Below, in pieces: positions 23,901-34,570 of a DNA stretch of 64,000 nucleotides. The DNA is from Plecoglossus altivelis. Taxonomy: Eukaryota > Chordata > Actinopteri > Osmeriformes > Plecoglossidae. The position numbers were made by a program, and so were the translations under genes. The notes beneath the pieces were generated by a model. That model did not search any database. It had not been told where the DNA came from and was given only the letters and a program-made list of their open reading frames with translations. Location: assembly GCA_036571765.1 (NCBI GenBank), contig BROE01000010.1:12018034-12082033 (forward strand). Reading direction: 5' to 3'. Numbering within the stretch: position 1 is the first letter of the stretch; the number at the start of each line of letters is the position of its first letter.

Positions 23901-26900
23901 CACCATGTCCTCATTCTTGGAAGCTGGCTTGGATGATTCTGGAAAAACAGAACATCAGGATGTAGCAGAAACAACCACAAACCCTCTACCAGATGATCCA
24001 GACCTGGTCCTAAGAGGACTAGTAACAGTGGACCTAGTCCTAAGAGGACTAGTAACAGTGGACCTAGTCCTAAGAGGACTAGTACCAGTGGTCCTGGTCC
24101 TAAGAGGACTAGTACCAGTGGTCCTGGTCCTAAGAGGACTAGTAACAGTGGTCCTGGTCCTAAGAGGACTAGTACCAGTGGTCCTGGTCCTAAGAGGACT
24201 AGTAACAGTGGACCTAGTCCTAAGAGGACTAGTACCAGTGGTCCTGGTCCTAAGAGGACTAGTAACAGTGGACCTAGTCCTAAGAGGACTAGTAACAGTG
24301 GTCCTGGTCCTGAGAGGACTAGTACCAGTGGTCCTGGTCCCGAGAGGACTAGTACTAGTGGACCTGGTCCTGAGAGGACTAGTACTAGTGGACCTGGTCC
24401 TGAGAGGACTAGTCCCATAGGTCTATATATGAGTCCTGTACCAGTGGCTGAAGGCTGCTGAGTGGGCATGGCAGTCCTGGGGGAGGGGCTCGGGGCAGGG
24501 GTGAGTGCAGGGGCTGAGGGGGCGGGGCTGAGGCCATTCTCTAGCAGAGCAGGTCTGGGATCAGCCTTCACTTCAGACGTCATGTCGGCTGTGTCCTGAT
24601 AGTGGGAGGGAGGGCTTGTGTGAAAACAAGAGAACATTTGCGTACGACGCACTGTGGCACTGTCGAAACCGCACTTAACAACGCCCCTCCACGTCCGTAA
24701 CAGGATCCTCCATCACAGATACTGATGTCCCCAACCCACACCCCACCTCACCTCTGTGGGGGCCTCCTCTTCTCCATCCTCCAAGGTGAGAGCTGCCAGC
24801 TGTTTGGACCTCTGCTCCAGCAGGTTCACGTACCTGATGGGGTTGGACAGTGCCTCGATCACATCTACAAAACAGACCCTCTCCGTTAGGATCAAGGAAA
24901 AAAACCCTGTTCACCAAACCCAAACCACTAGTCTCTTAACCCCAAACCTCAACCACCAGCCCTCCTCTTCCCCAACCTGCAGCCTCCCAGGTCCAAACAT
25001 CAGCTCCCTGACCCCAACCACCAGTTTTTCATCCTACTTACAGTTCAATAGTGTTTTGCATGGGCCATCTTACCTGCAAAGGTGTCAGGAACATAATCCT
25101 TCACTTCTATGTAGACGAAGACGGCCGGTAGAATCAGAGACTGGTTCTTCTCATTTCTGAGGCCTATGTAGCGATAACCTGGACAGTCCCAATATGATTA
25201 CAGCAGCTAGACCAGACTCATTAGAGTGCAGAATGACAGGTCAAGCTAATATCAGCGCAGCCCGAAACGAAGCCGGACAGAACTCACCTGGTCGGATGGC
25301 GGACACTGGTATGATGCGGTGGCCGATGAACTTTCCTCCTTCTTCAAAAGCAGCAATTCTCAGAGAGGCCAACGTGGGAAGAACAACCTGTTAAGGGCAG
25401 AGAACAGATTTGATCTACTCCAAAACAGACCTGATCCACTAGAACACAGATCTGGTGTCCTTTAACATGCCTGGTTGACTAGAACACAGACCAACTGTTG
25501 TAGAACACACCTGGTCTACTAGAACACAGACCTACTGTACTAGAACATGTATAGTCTACTAGAAAACAGACCTATTGTGCTAGAACCCACCTGGTCTACT
25601 GGAACCAAGACCTACTGAACTAGAACATGCCCAATGAGCAAGAACACAAACCAACTTTATTAGAACACGCCTGGTTTACTGGAACTGATCTACCAGAACA
25701 CAGATTCGGTGCCTTAGAACACAGATCCACTACACTAAAGAGCTTCTACAACTAGAAAATGCATGACAACACCTTTTTGAAGATGATGGGTTCTTCATCC
25801 CAGACAGGGTTGATGGCGTTGTTCTGGGAGGTCTTGGTCTTCAGAGCCTTCCTCCTTGTGTCAATTGGCAGACCGAACATGTCAATCTCCACATACACAC
25901 CCACCTTCTTATCACTGAGGAACTGGCCAGAAATGATCTGCGGGAGAGGGATGGTTAGAGTAGGAGACCCATGGACTGGAGGATGTAGTTAGAACCTTAA
26001 CAGGAAGCGGGGTAGGTTAGGATGGGTGTTAGGGTGGGTGTTAGGATGAGCGTTCGGGTGGTTGTTAAGGTAGGTCTTAGAGTGGGTGTTAGTGCGTGCT
26101 TCTAACCTTAACAGAGAGTGTGTTGGCCACAATGCCATCCACAGTGTTTTCAGTGAACGGATCAAAGTGCTTGTCTGGCCTTCTCATGAACTCAGGCTTC
26201 AGTCTGTAGCCACTCTTCCCATTGTACTCATACATGCCTAAGTTTAGCTGCATAGACAAGTCTGGCATACAGGGAAGGGGACAGAAAAGAGAAGAGGAAA
26301 AAGGTTGTATTTGCACAGGGTTGTAAAAGATAAGACTGGCATATTACATAGCAAGGGTGAGGAGGTTAGTGCTGGTTACAGGTTAGGATCATGCAAGTAA
26401 TAAATTAGTATGATCAGATTAGGAAGGTCAGGATACCAACTCACCGAGAGTTAGATAGGTCATGGGTCAGGGGTCGGGGTCCCAACTAACTTATGGTTAG
26501 GCAGGACAGGGGTCAGGGGTCAGGCTATTAACTCACCTGCAGTCTGCTAAGTCAGAGGTCAAAGGTCAGGGCTCTAACTTCCCATGTAGTTACGCTTGAC
26601 AGAGTACCAACTCACCTGGATTTAATAGGTCAGACGTGAAGGTACCAACTTGGGAGATTTGTTTGGAAGTTCAGGGAAAAAACTCACCTACAGCGGAGCA
26701 AGTCTGGGGTTGTGGGGGGGAGGGCGGGCGGGCGGGGGGGGGGGTCAGGACACAAACAAACCTATAGTCTGGAAGTTGAGAGCCACCAGCTGACAGCCTG
26801 CGTTCCAGAAGAGCTGGGGCATGTAGTTGGAGGAGTCCACCCGGGTGCCCTTGGGGTAGATCCTGCTCAGCTGCAGCTTGTTGTATCTGGGTTAACGTTG

Positions 26901-28792
26901 AGGAGGAGCCCATGTTCGCGACCGCGCTCTCCGATGCTAACACTGTCAACGCTAAGGGTATACTGGGAGGATACTCTACAAACTCCACCGGCGACTTGGT
27001 CAGGAGCTCCACTGCTTTGGTTTCCACAAAGGAGGACATCTGGAAGCTACGGTCCACCTCTAGAACAAGCAGAGACACTCCCTCAGACACACACAAGCTC
27101 TGGGGTGGTTGAGGAGGAGGGTGGGCTGCATGCTGCACATTTAGGGCTGAGGTTAGGGCCCATCTCAAGGATGTTTTCAAGATAAGGTGACTTGTGAGTC
27201 CTTGTGGTTACAAAAGCAAGGTAGAAGACTATGTGTGTGTGTGCGACACAACCAAGGGCTTACTTTTGGAAGCCTCAAATGAGTTAAACTTGGTGGGCTG
27301 GATGTAGTTGACCAGAGTAGACATTTCCTCAGCAGCTACAGCCTCTCTCTCCGCAGATCCCTGGATGAAATAAGGACACTTGACACCATAGAAGCCTTCA
27401 ACTACTTCTGGCTGTCGTGCAAACATGACTTCTTGTAACTTGTTTAAAAAAAACGCCAACCTATAGTTTGCCTGTTTTGACTTTTCAAATGGCTGCTTCT
27501 TTTTCGGTTTGCTAATGAAGCTTGCCCCTGTGCCACGGGGCAGTTCTGTCTCACCTTCTTGCAGTCGTCGTCGTCGTCGTCGTCATCTTCATCGCTCTCT
27601 GCTTCCATTTCTCCTGGGGATCAGGGAATCAAGCTGGGTCAAGGTTAAGGGTCACAGTTGGGTCAGGGTCAGGGTTGGGTTAGGGTCAGAGTTAGGTTAG
27701 GGTCAATTGGATTAGAGTTGTATTAGGGTCAAAATTGCAGTTGGAGCCAGATCTGGTTTCAGTTGATGTAAACCAGTCGAACACACACTGATATTAGATT
27801 AGCCCTACCCGCAGGATTGTTGCTGAGAGACTCAAAGCCATCTGTTTGATTGGATGATGGATCAGCACTTTGATTGGCTGGTTGTTCTGTCAGTCGTTTG
27901 TTACCCTGGGCTACAGAGGGTTTGTGAGATTTCTTGTTCTTGATGAGAATCTTGCCCATCAGTTCCTGAGGACTGGGGAGAGGCACTCCAGACTCCAGCT
28001 GCAGACACACACACAAGATTACATTCAGAGAGCTATATTAGTGTGGGTCTAAGCGTGTGAGTGCGTGTGTGAGCGTATGGTCCTTACTGGGTATTTCTCC
28101 AGGGGGTCAGTAAGTAAAGCATCTCCGAAGATGGACCTGCAGTACTCGGCCATCTTGGCTTGTTGCTTGAGCCTGTGGAATGGTTCATTCGAGGGTCAGG
28201 ATGCAGTCAGTCCCATGTCCGTTTGAAGGGTGTGAGGTCAAGGGTGACTTACGAGTCAACATGGTTCTCGAAGGAGAGGATGACGGGGAAGGGAGAGGTC
28301 TTGAAGGCACACTCAGCAATGGCCTCGATCACTTCCTGGTTTAGAAACAGGGAGGAGTTTAATAGGGCAAGGGCTGCGTGTGCATGTGTATGTGTGTGAA
28401 AACGTTTGTGTATGTGTGTTTGTGGACATGTGTGTATATGTGTGAGTGTGTGTGCATGTGTTTCCAGGCGTTTGTGCGTGTGAGGTTGCAGGAGTGTGCG
28501 TGTGTTTGTGTATGTGTGTGTGTGCTTGCGTGCGTGCGTGCGTGCAGCACCTTAAAGCAGATTTCCGAGGTCATGGTGAAGCCGTGAGTGATGACAGGCT
28601 CCTCCTCCGCGGTGCGTCCCTTCCAGCAGTCCAGCTCCACACAGCGACAGCCAGCCAGCATCACCTGACGATACATCTCCACAGAAGAGCTACCTGCTAG
28701 CTGACCAGCTGTAGACCCACACACACACTGGGCTTACACACTCATCTCTGCTTGGATGTCCGTGTGTGTTATGTGCTTGCTTGCTTGCTTGC

Positions 28793-28842
<50 letters not shown>

Positions 28843-29343
28843 CTGTGAGGTAAGTGTTGTGTGAAGAGTTGATGAAGTAGTGAGACAAGGGGAAGCTCAT
28901 GTCTTCACTCTGGTCCAGCTTCTCTGGAGGGATGACACCATTCTCGTCGCTGATCAGGTACCTGCTGAAACCCTCCAGAGAGATCTCGCCTGCAACACAC
29001 ACACACAATTACACAATGAATCTGAAACACAATCTGCTTGACGTTGCCTGTGAGTGTATGTGTGTGTGTGTGTGTACAGACCTCTGCTCAGCAGGTTGTG
29101 GTCAGCTTCGTATCTCTCCATCAGGGTTTGGGTTTGGGAGGGCCTCAGGGGGGGGTACAGGATCTCATTGAGCCTGGGGTCTCTCTGTCTGTTGTTGATC
29201 ACCTCAGTCATCTGGTCCACTGTCATGTAGCTGCCCTGGGCACCCCTGGGGAGGGAGGGACACCGTTACCAGACAGAGAGATGGAGAGGCGGGACGGAGA
29301 ATAGTAGTGGGGAGAGAAGGGATGGGGGAAAGTGAGACAGATG

Positions 29344-29383
<40 letters not shown>

Positions 29384-32300
29384 GAGAGAGAGAGAGAGAG
29401 TAAGGGTATGAAGGGTATAGGTCAGACTTACTGCAGACTGAAGACCTGACTGAGTTCAGGACGAGGACAGATGTTGGCCAGGAAGGTTCTATAGACCTCC
29501 GGAGTAAAGTCATCCACATGAATGAAGTCACCCTGTAATGGCACATTTGGATTCACATTAATGCTGTTGTGTATGATTGTGTGTATGTACGTGCGTGCAT
29601 GCTTGTGTGTTTGTGTAGGTGTGTGTGCGCCCGTGCATGTGTGTTACCCTTCCAGATGGAAGTTGGCAGCTCTCCAGGGCAGTCTCCACCCTCTTCCTGT
29701 CAGCTGAGAACATTCGTAGGATGCTGGGTAAACAACAGGAACCAATCACATCATGTGCTCTAAAATAATGAGCCGATCACATCACACACTGTAAAATAAT
29801 AAACTTATCACATCACACACAGTAAAGAGCCTCTCCGATCAAGTCACTCACTTCTTAACTGGGATGCGCCCCTCAGTGCTTTGCTGCAGCGTCAGCTTGG
29901 TGTAGCTGGGACAGAGAGACAGGCCTCAGAAGTCAAGAGCGGACAAGTCACAGTGACACCTGTTACACGGCAGTCCTCTCTGTGTTCGAACCGTTGAGTG
30001 ACCGTGTGATAAGGTTTGCAGCTTGTTCTTTGTTCAGTGTGATGGGGTTATATGTGTGTTCAGATTGTTAGGGGCTGGCTCTATGGCCGGTGTGTTATGG
30101 GCTAGCTGTATGTTCAGTGTGTTAGGGGCTAGCTGTCTGTTTAGTGTGTTAGGGGATAGCTCTGTGTTCAGTGTTAGGAGCTAGCTGTGTGTTCACTGTT
30201 AGGGGCTAGCTGTGTGTTCAGTGTTAGGGGCTAGCTGTGTGTTCAGTGTTAGGGGCTAGCTCCGTGTTCAGTGTATTAGGGGCTAGCTATGTGTTCAGTG
30301 TATTAGGGGCTAGCTATGTGTTCAGTGTTAGGGGATAGCTGTGTGGTCAGTGTTAGGGGCTAGCTGTGTGTTCAGTGTTAGGGGCTAGCTCCGTGTTCAG
30401 TGTGTTAGGGGCTAGCTGTGTGTTCAGTGTTAGGGACAAGTTGTGTGTTCAGTATTGGGGGCTATCTCTTTGTTCAGTGTGTTAGGGGCTAGCTATGTCT
30501 TCAGTGTTAGGGGATAGCTGTGTGTTCAGTGTTAGGGACAAGTTGTGTGTTCAGTGTTGGGGGCTATCTCTTTGTTCAGTGTGTTAGGGGCTAGCTATGT
30601 CTTCAGTGTTAGGGGCTAGCTGTGTGTTTGGTGTATTAGGGGCTGGCAGTGTTCAGTGTGTCACTCTGCAGACTCACGCTTTCTCCAGGCTGGCTTCTCT
30701 GTTCAGGTTGTGGCTCAGAAGGTTTGATGCCAGAGAAAACAGATGCTCCGCCCACTCCTTCACACAGTGCACACAGTAGAAGACATCTCTGTGTATGTGG
30801 AATCAGGTGGTGCATGTGCATGTGTGCAGGTAAATAGGTGCGTATTTGTGTGTGCACATGCAGATGCTTGTGCGTCAATATTTGTCTACGATGGTGTTTG
30901 TTTCAGCACATGCGGACGTTTCCCTGTGTGTGTGTTTGTGAGTACCGTGGCATCCTCTTCCTGCAGAGCCATGAAGGACAGGTACGTGATGTTGACCATG
31001 TCTGGGCCTGTCACCACGGTCAACATACGGTTCTCTATCCGACCTGCCAGGTTGCCCACATCCAACAGCTCTCTCAGTTTGGCCTCCTGCAGGAAGGGGG
31101 AGGGAGGGGGAGGAAGTGGAGGAGGAGGGGGAGGAAGAGGGAGATATGGTAGGAGAAGGAGGAGAGGGCGATGAGGAAAGGTGAAAGAGGAAAAGGCAGG
31201 GAGAGGGAGAGGGAGAAGGTGGTGAGGGGAGTGGAGAGAGAGAGAGGGGGAAGGGGAGGAGATGGAGGGAATGGTGAGAGGAGGGGAGGAAAGAAAAGGA
31301 GAGGAAGGGCATAGAATAGGGGGGGTGAAGATAGAGAGGAAGGCATGGAGACTGAAATCCCTTAGCAGAACATCTGTCTGGATAACTCCCCTAGCAACAC
31401 AGTGAGTTGAACTCCATCTAGTGGCCAAGTGCCAGCATGTCAGTTGTGGTCTTAGTGGGGGGTCTCCACTCTCCTGGATGGTGGAGTTCTGAATTACAGG
31501 TTTATCAATGGAAAAACCACTTGGGCTACGTCGCTGTTTCTACCAATGTTGAAGTCCCATGAGCAGGATGACCAGAGAGTGATGACATCAGAACTATCAA
31601 CCCCACTAACACAATGTTTTGTTCAGGAAGCAGTTCAACCACAGCTGTGTACAGGGAGCCCAACCAAGCCTGGCCCAACTACAGCCGGGCGGCAGAAGTT
31701 ACCTTTGGTGTTTTGGTGCTCTTGCCTGTCCGGACATCCTTGATGTGGGTGATGTCCAGGAGTTCAGTCTCCTGCAACACACAGGAGGGCAGAGAATGGA
31801 GGGAGGATGGAGGGAGAAAGAGAGGAACAGAGAGAGAGATGAATGGGGTGGAGGATGAGGGAGAGAGGTAGAGTAGAAGGACTTGAAAGGTTTGTCAGAC
31901 AGCTTCAGTGAGTCTCTCTGCGTTCAACGTTCTGCCTAGTCAGATGGAACACAGCTCAGTCCGAGACTCTTGTGTTTGTGTGGTTGTGTCTGTTTGCGTG
32001 ACCTTGTGTTTTTGGGTGACTTTTGCGTTTGTGTGTGTTACCTTGTTCTGCTCGGTCCAATACAGGTAGTAACCATGAGGGTCCACCTTCATGGTGACAG
32101 GAGTCGCTGAGGATAGATCCTGCAGAGAAAAACCAGGAATGGACTGTCAATCGGAGGTACTTTGCACAAAACGCGTGCGCATACACACGCATATGCACAC
32201 AAACCGATACGCACACACAAGGTCAACATGCAACGCAAACGGCCACACTCTCTTATATTCTGTCTCTGTTTGGAGGTGGAGCATCTTGGCCATACTCAAG

Positions 32301-32862
32301 GAGAGATTTAAGCCATGCCAGTTACCATAGCAACATGCTAGCACATTTCTCGATTTGACTTCACTGTGCTTCAGCATACCAGCACACACAATCACACACA
32401 CGCACAATGAAGCGCTGCAAACAAAGCACAGACGTACACAGAAAACACACACACCTGAATAAGCGGTTTGAACAACAGGTGAATTAGCAAGAGAATGGGA
32501 GAAGATAAAGGAAAAAAAGATGAGAAGAGCAGAAGAGAAGAGGAGAAGAGAGGAGGAGAGGAGAAGAGAGGAGGAGAGGTGAAGAGAGTAGAAGAGGAGA
32601 AGAGAGGAGGAGAGGTGAAGAGAGGTGAAGAGGAGAAGAGAGGAGGAGAGGAGGAGAGAGGAGGAGAAAAAAGAGAAGAAGATAACCAAGGTGAAGAGAG
32701 GAGAAGAGAGGAGAGGAAAACAGGACAGTGGAGAAGAGAGGAGAAGAGAGGAGTCATACTCACGTCGTCCCATTTCATAAAGCTGGTTCCTGTGCTCAGA
32801 GTGGGGGGGACGGTGGGGGGCTTAAGCAGCAGAGCATGAACCCCGGGCTGAGCGCCTGCCAT
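20989..32862 (-). CDS. plcb1: Phospholipase C beta 1-type (phosphoinositide-specific)
   Basis: Gq-activated enzyme splitting PIP2 into IP3 and diacylglycerol at the plasma membrane. Thirty-two coding exons, 5' to 3': 32862-32764, 32119-32042, 31771-31703, 31086-30946, 30757-30678, 29905-29852, 29723-29648, 29532-29432, 29245-29082, 28989-28843, 28708-28551, 28335-28253, 28172-28088, 27998-27809, 27613-27555, 27360-27264, 27059-26975, 26886-26762, 26261-26107, 25937-25773, 25387-25288, 25178-25074, 24864-24752, 24595-24442, 23938-23885, 23781-23562, 23217-23058, 22720-22644, 22473-22384, 21881-21824, 21387-21301, 21156-20989. Total 3597 nt, 1198 aa (human PLCB1 1216). PH, EF-hands, X box with catalytic His in NSSHNTYL (near 331) and ITHGFT (near 378), an acidic X/Y linker with seven Asp in a row, Y box, C2 and Gq-binding coiled-coil tail. 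The ALSNPIRYVNLLEQR and FSADRKRVETALE segments match PLCB1, not PLCB3. It could be the teleost plcb1-like duplicate. The C-terminus ends EEEEDRRE. Confidence 0.95.
21404..21585. repeat. 17-19 bp minisatellite in plcb1 intron
   Basis: About ten degenerate copies of CAGTTAGAGATGGACCGCA / CAGTTAGAGATCTACA, starting some 15 bases upstream (sense) of a 3' splice site. Confidence 0.85.
23219..23495. repeat. Long CA-rich degenerate microsatellite in plcb1 intron
   Basis: About 270 bases of CACACA, CGCACA, CAGCCACACA and CATACACA. Gives spurious open frames in nearly all six frames (Thr/His and Cys/Val repeats). Confidence 0.95.
24001..24420. repeat. 30-bp minisatellite, 14 copies without indels, filling a plcb1 intron
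   Basis: Fourteen direct copies of a unit of exactly 30 bp (consensus ends TAAGAGGACTAGTAACAGTG), differing only by substitutions. It occupies most of the 503-bp intron between plcb1 exons 24595-24442 and 23938-23885. Because 30 is divisible by 3, frames stay open on both strands (LVLRGLVTVD-type decapeptide on plus). Confidence 0.97.
25400..25745. repeat. About 31-bp minisatellite filling a plcb1 intron
   Basis: Degenerate repeats of the pattern CTAGAACACAGACCTACTGTA occupy almost the whole 385-bp intron between exons 25937-25773 and 25387-25288. Confidence 0.85.
28793..28842. repeat. (GT)n directly against a plcb1 splice donor
   Basis: About 23 GT units on the plus strand. In the sense (minus) direction the donor reads GTACACACAC and runs straight into the CA repeat. 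Confidence 0.95.
29345..29402. repeat. (GA)n microsatellite in plcb1 intron
   Basis: Near-pure AG repeat interrupted by one GTGA. Confidence 0.9.
30031..30660. repeat. 25-30 bp minisatellite in plcb1 intron, over 20 copies
   Basis: About 630 bases of the unit GTTAGGGGCTAGCTGTGTG plus TTCAGT, with length variants (extra GTGT or GTAT). In the sense direction it begins about 20 bases after the 5' splice site at 30677. Confidence 0.95.
31090..31325. repeat. Polypurine tract in plcb1 intron
   Basis: Almost pure A/G on the plus strand (GGAGGAGGAA, GAGAGGGAGA types) for over 200 bases, hence polypyrimidine on the sense strand just upstream of the 3' splice site at 31087. Confidence 0.9.
32495..32757. 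repeat. Polypurine minisatellite in plcb1 intron 1
   Basis: Repeats such as GAGAAGAGAGGAGGAGAGG over about 260 bases, next to the first coding exon's 5' splice site. Confidence 0.9.
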
Positions 32863-34570
32863 GGACGCACACACTCACACACACACACACTCGCACAAAA
32901 CTGCCTCAACCTCCTACCTGCTCACCACGCTTTCTCTCCCACTTTCTCCCTCTGTCTTTCCCTTTCCTCCTCTCCTGTTTTCCTCCTTTTCCTCCCTGCT
33001 AGTCGTCTGCCTTCTGCTCTGAAGGAACAGCAGTGTTAACTGCGGCTGCTCGCCCTGATCTGATCATCGCCGACACGCACGGAGACCGAAACAGATGCGC
33101 GCAGGGTGGGAGGCGGTGCACGTGTGTGCGTGTGGAGCTGTGCGCGCGGCAGCTCTGTGTAAAGCTGCCTCCACAAACTGACTCATCTCGGACATGCGCA
33201 CTGTACCAGCGCCCTCTAGCGCTTCCCACGCACACACACACACACAAGCGCACACACAAGCACGCGCGCGCACACACACAAGCACACGCACAAACCGAAA
33301 GAGAGACGTGAAAATTACACGTGGTATGTAACCAAACAGATCATTTAAGCAGAAAGTTAGGGAACACAAACAAAACAATCCACGACAAATAAACTTGGAA
33401 TGAATACATTTCAGCGCACGCTCCTGCGGACAAACACACCGTGTCAACTCTTCTGAACAGATATAGACCGTTTCCACATTGGCTGACTGTAGATGTCAGA
33501 CCCCACAGCTGGAAACCAACATCCTCAGCTCACAGCAGAGGGAAGAGTAGAGACAGAGGGGAGGGAAAATGAAAGGGAGATAAGACAGGGGACGCAGGAG
33601 AGGAGAGGGGATGAAGGGAGGGATGGAGGGAGGGAGGAGATGGACAAGGAGGAGAGGATGAGAAAGGGTTGTCGGACAGATGAGAGGTGGAGGGGAAGAA
33701 AATAGCAGAGAGGGAGGAGAAGAAGGAGACAGGAGAGAGGAGGAGATGGAGACAGGAGAGAGGAGGATGTTATATAAGAGTGGGAGTGGGAGGCCCAGTG
33801 CTATTTCAAGCCTGGAGAGGAAGGCTGAGACTGGAGAGAGCCGTGTGTGTCTGTGGTGTGTATGTCTGCCTGTGTGCATGTGTAACCAGTATGGGTAAAG
33901 ACAAATACATTATACAACCATGTATCAGATATTATATATGTTATCAACTCTGTTGTATAATCGGCATAAGCGGTGACTTTTAAAGTTTAGAACTGAACTT
34001 CACTCTGTTCAACTCACCATTACATCCTAGTTCCTATTTCCTAACCATCAGTCCTATATCCTGACCTACGACCCTCATCTCTAACCCTCACACCCTTAAA
34101 ACAGCAGCAGGCATCCACAGGTTCATCTTCACCCAATCAGCATACCCATCCCCAGGTGACAGGATGTCCCTCCCTCAGGTGGCAACTTGAGTGACAGTTG
34201 AATCATCAAATCAACCACACCTCTATTGTCAATCCACGACCTCACACACTCACACACACACACACACAGCGTGCGTTCACTGCTTTGAACAGAGGTTCAA
34301 AGTTCACAGAGACAAGCTGCCTGCCCTGTGTCTGTGTTAAACATTTCACATGACAGCAACACGCACACGCACACACACACGCTATGATTAACTCTCCCGT
34401 TCTTTTCCACCATATTAATGATTGAACTGCTCAGCTGAGGGAGAGAGAAAACCTCCACGGTCAAACAAACACAGCCAAACACTGACCTGTGTGTGTGTGC
34501 CTCCTCATCTGTGAGTGCGCCGCAGCGTGTGTGCGAGCGAGTCTGCGTGTGTCTGAGAGGCAGGGCGGCC
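32863..34570. promoter_or_regulatory. plcb1 / hao1 divergent intergenic region
   Basis: The two genes start away from each other here, so both promoters should lie in this 1.7 kb. The part next to plcb1 (33.0-33.3 kb) is CpG-rich and carries CA/CG repeats. A purine tract lies at 33540-33780. I see no clear TATA or other core element for either gene. Confidence 0.45.
33540..33780. repeat. Polypurine tract
   Basis: GGAGAGGA/GAGAGGAGG type A/G-rich DNA over about 240 bases. Confidence 0.9.

Noticed and set aside
23866..24420. 184-codon plus-strand open frame of Leu-Arg-Gly decapeptide repeats
   Set aside because: It is the translation of the 30-bp minisatellite inside a plcb1 intron; the unit length keeps every frame open.
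30757..30785. plcb1 exon beginning further upstream (DVFYCVHCVKEW reading)
   Set aside because: Acceptor GTGTGAAG|GAGTGG keeps phase and aligns with human EEVAKEW without an insertion.
20989..32862. Identification as plcb3
   Set aside because: MAGAQPGVHAL is shared by PLCB1 and PLCB3, but the region before the tail, the YTKLTLQ segment and the hao1 neighbour match PLCB1.
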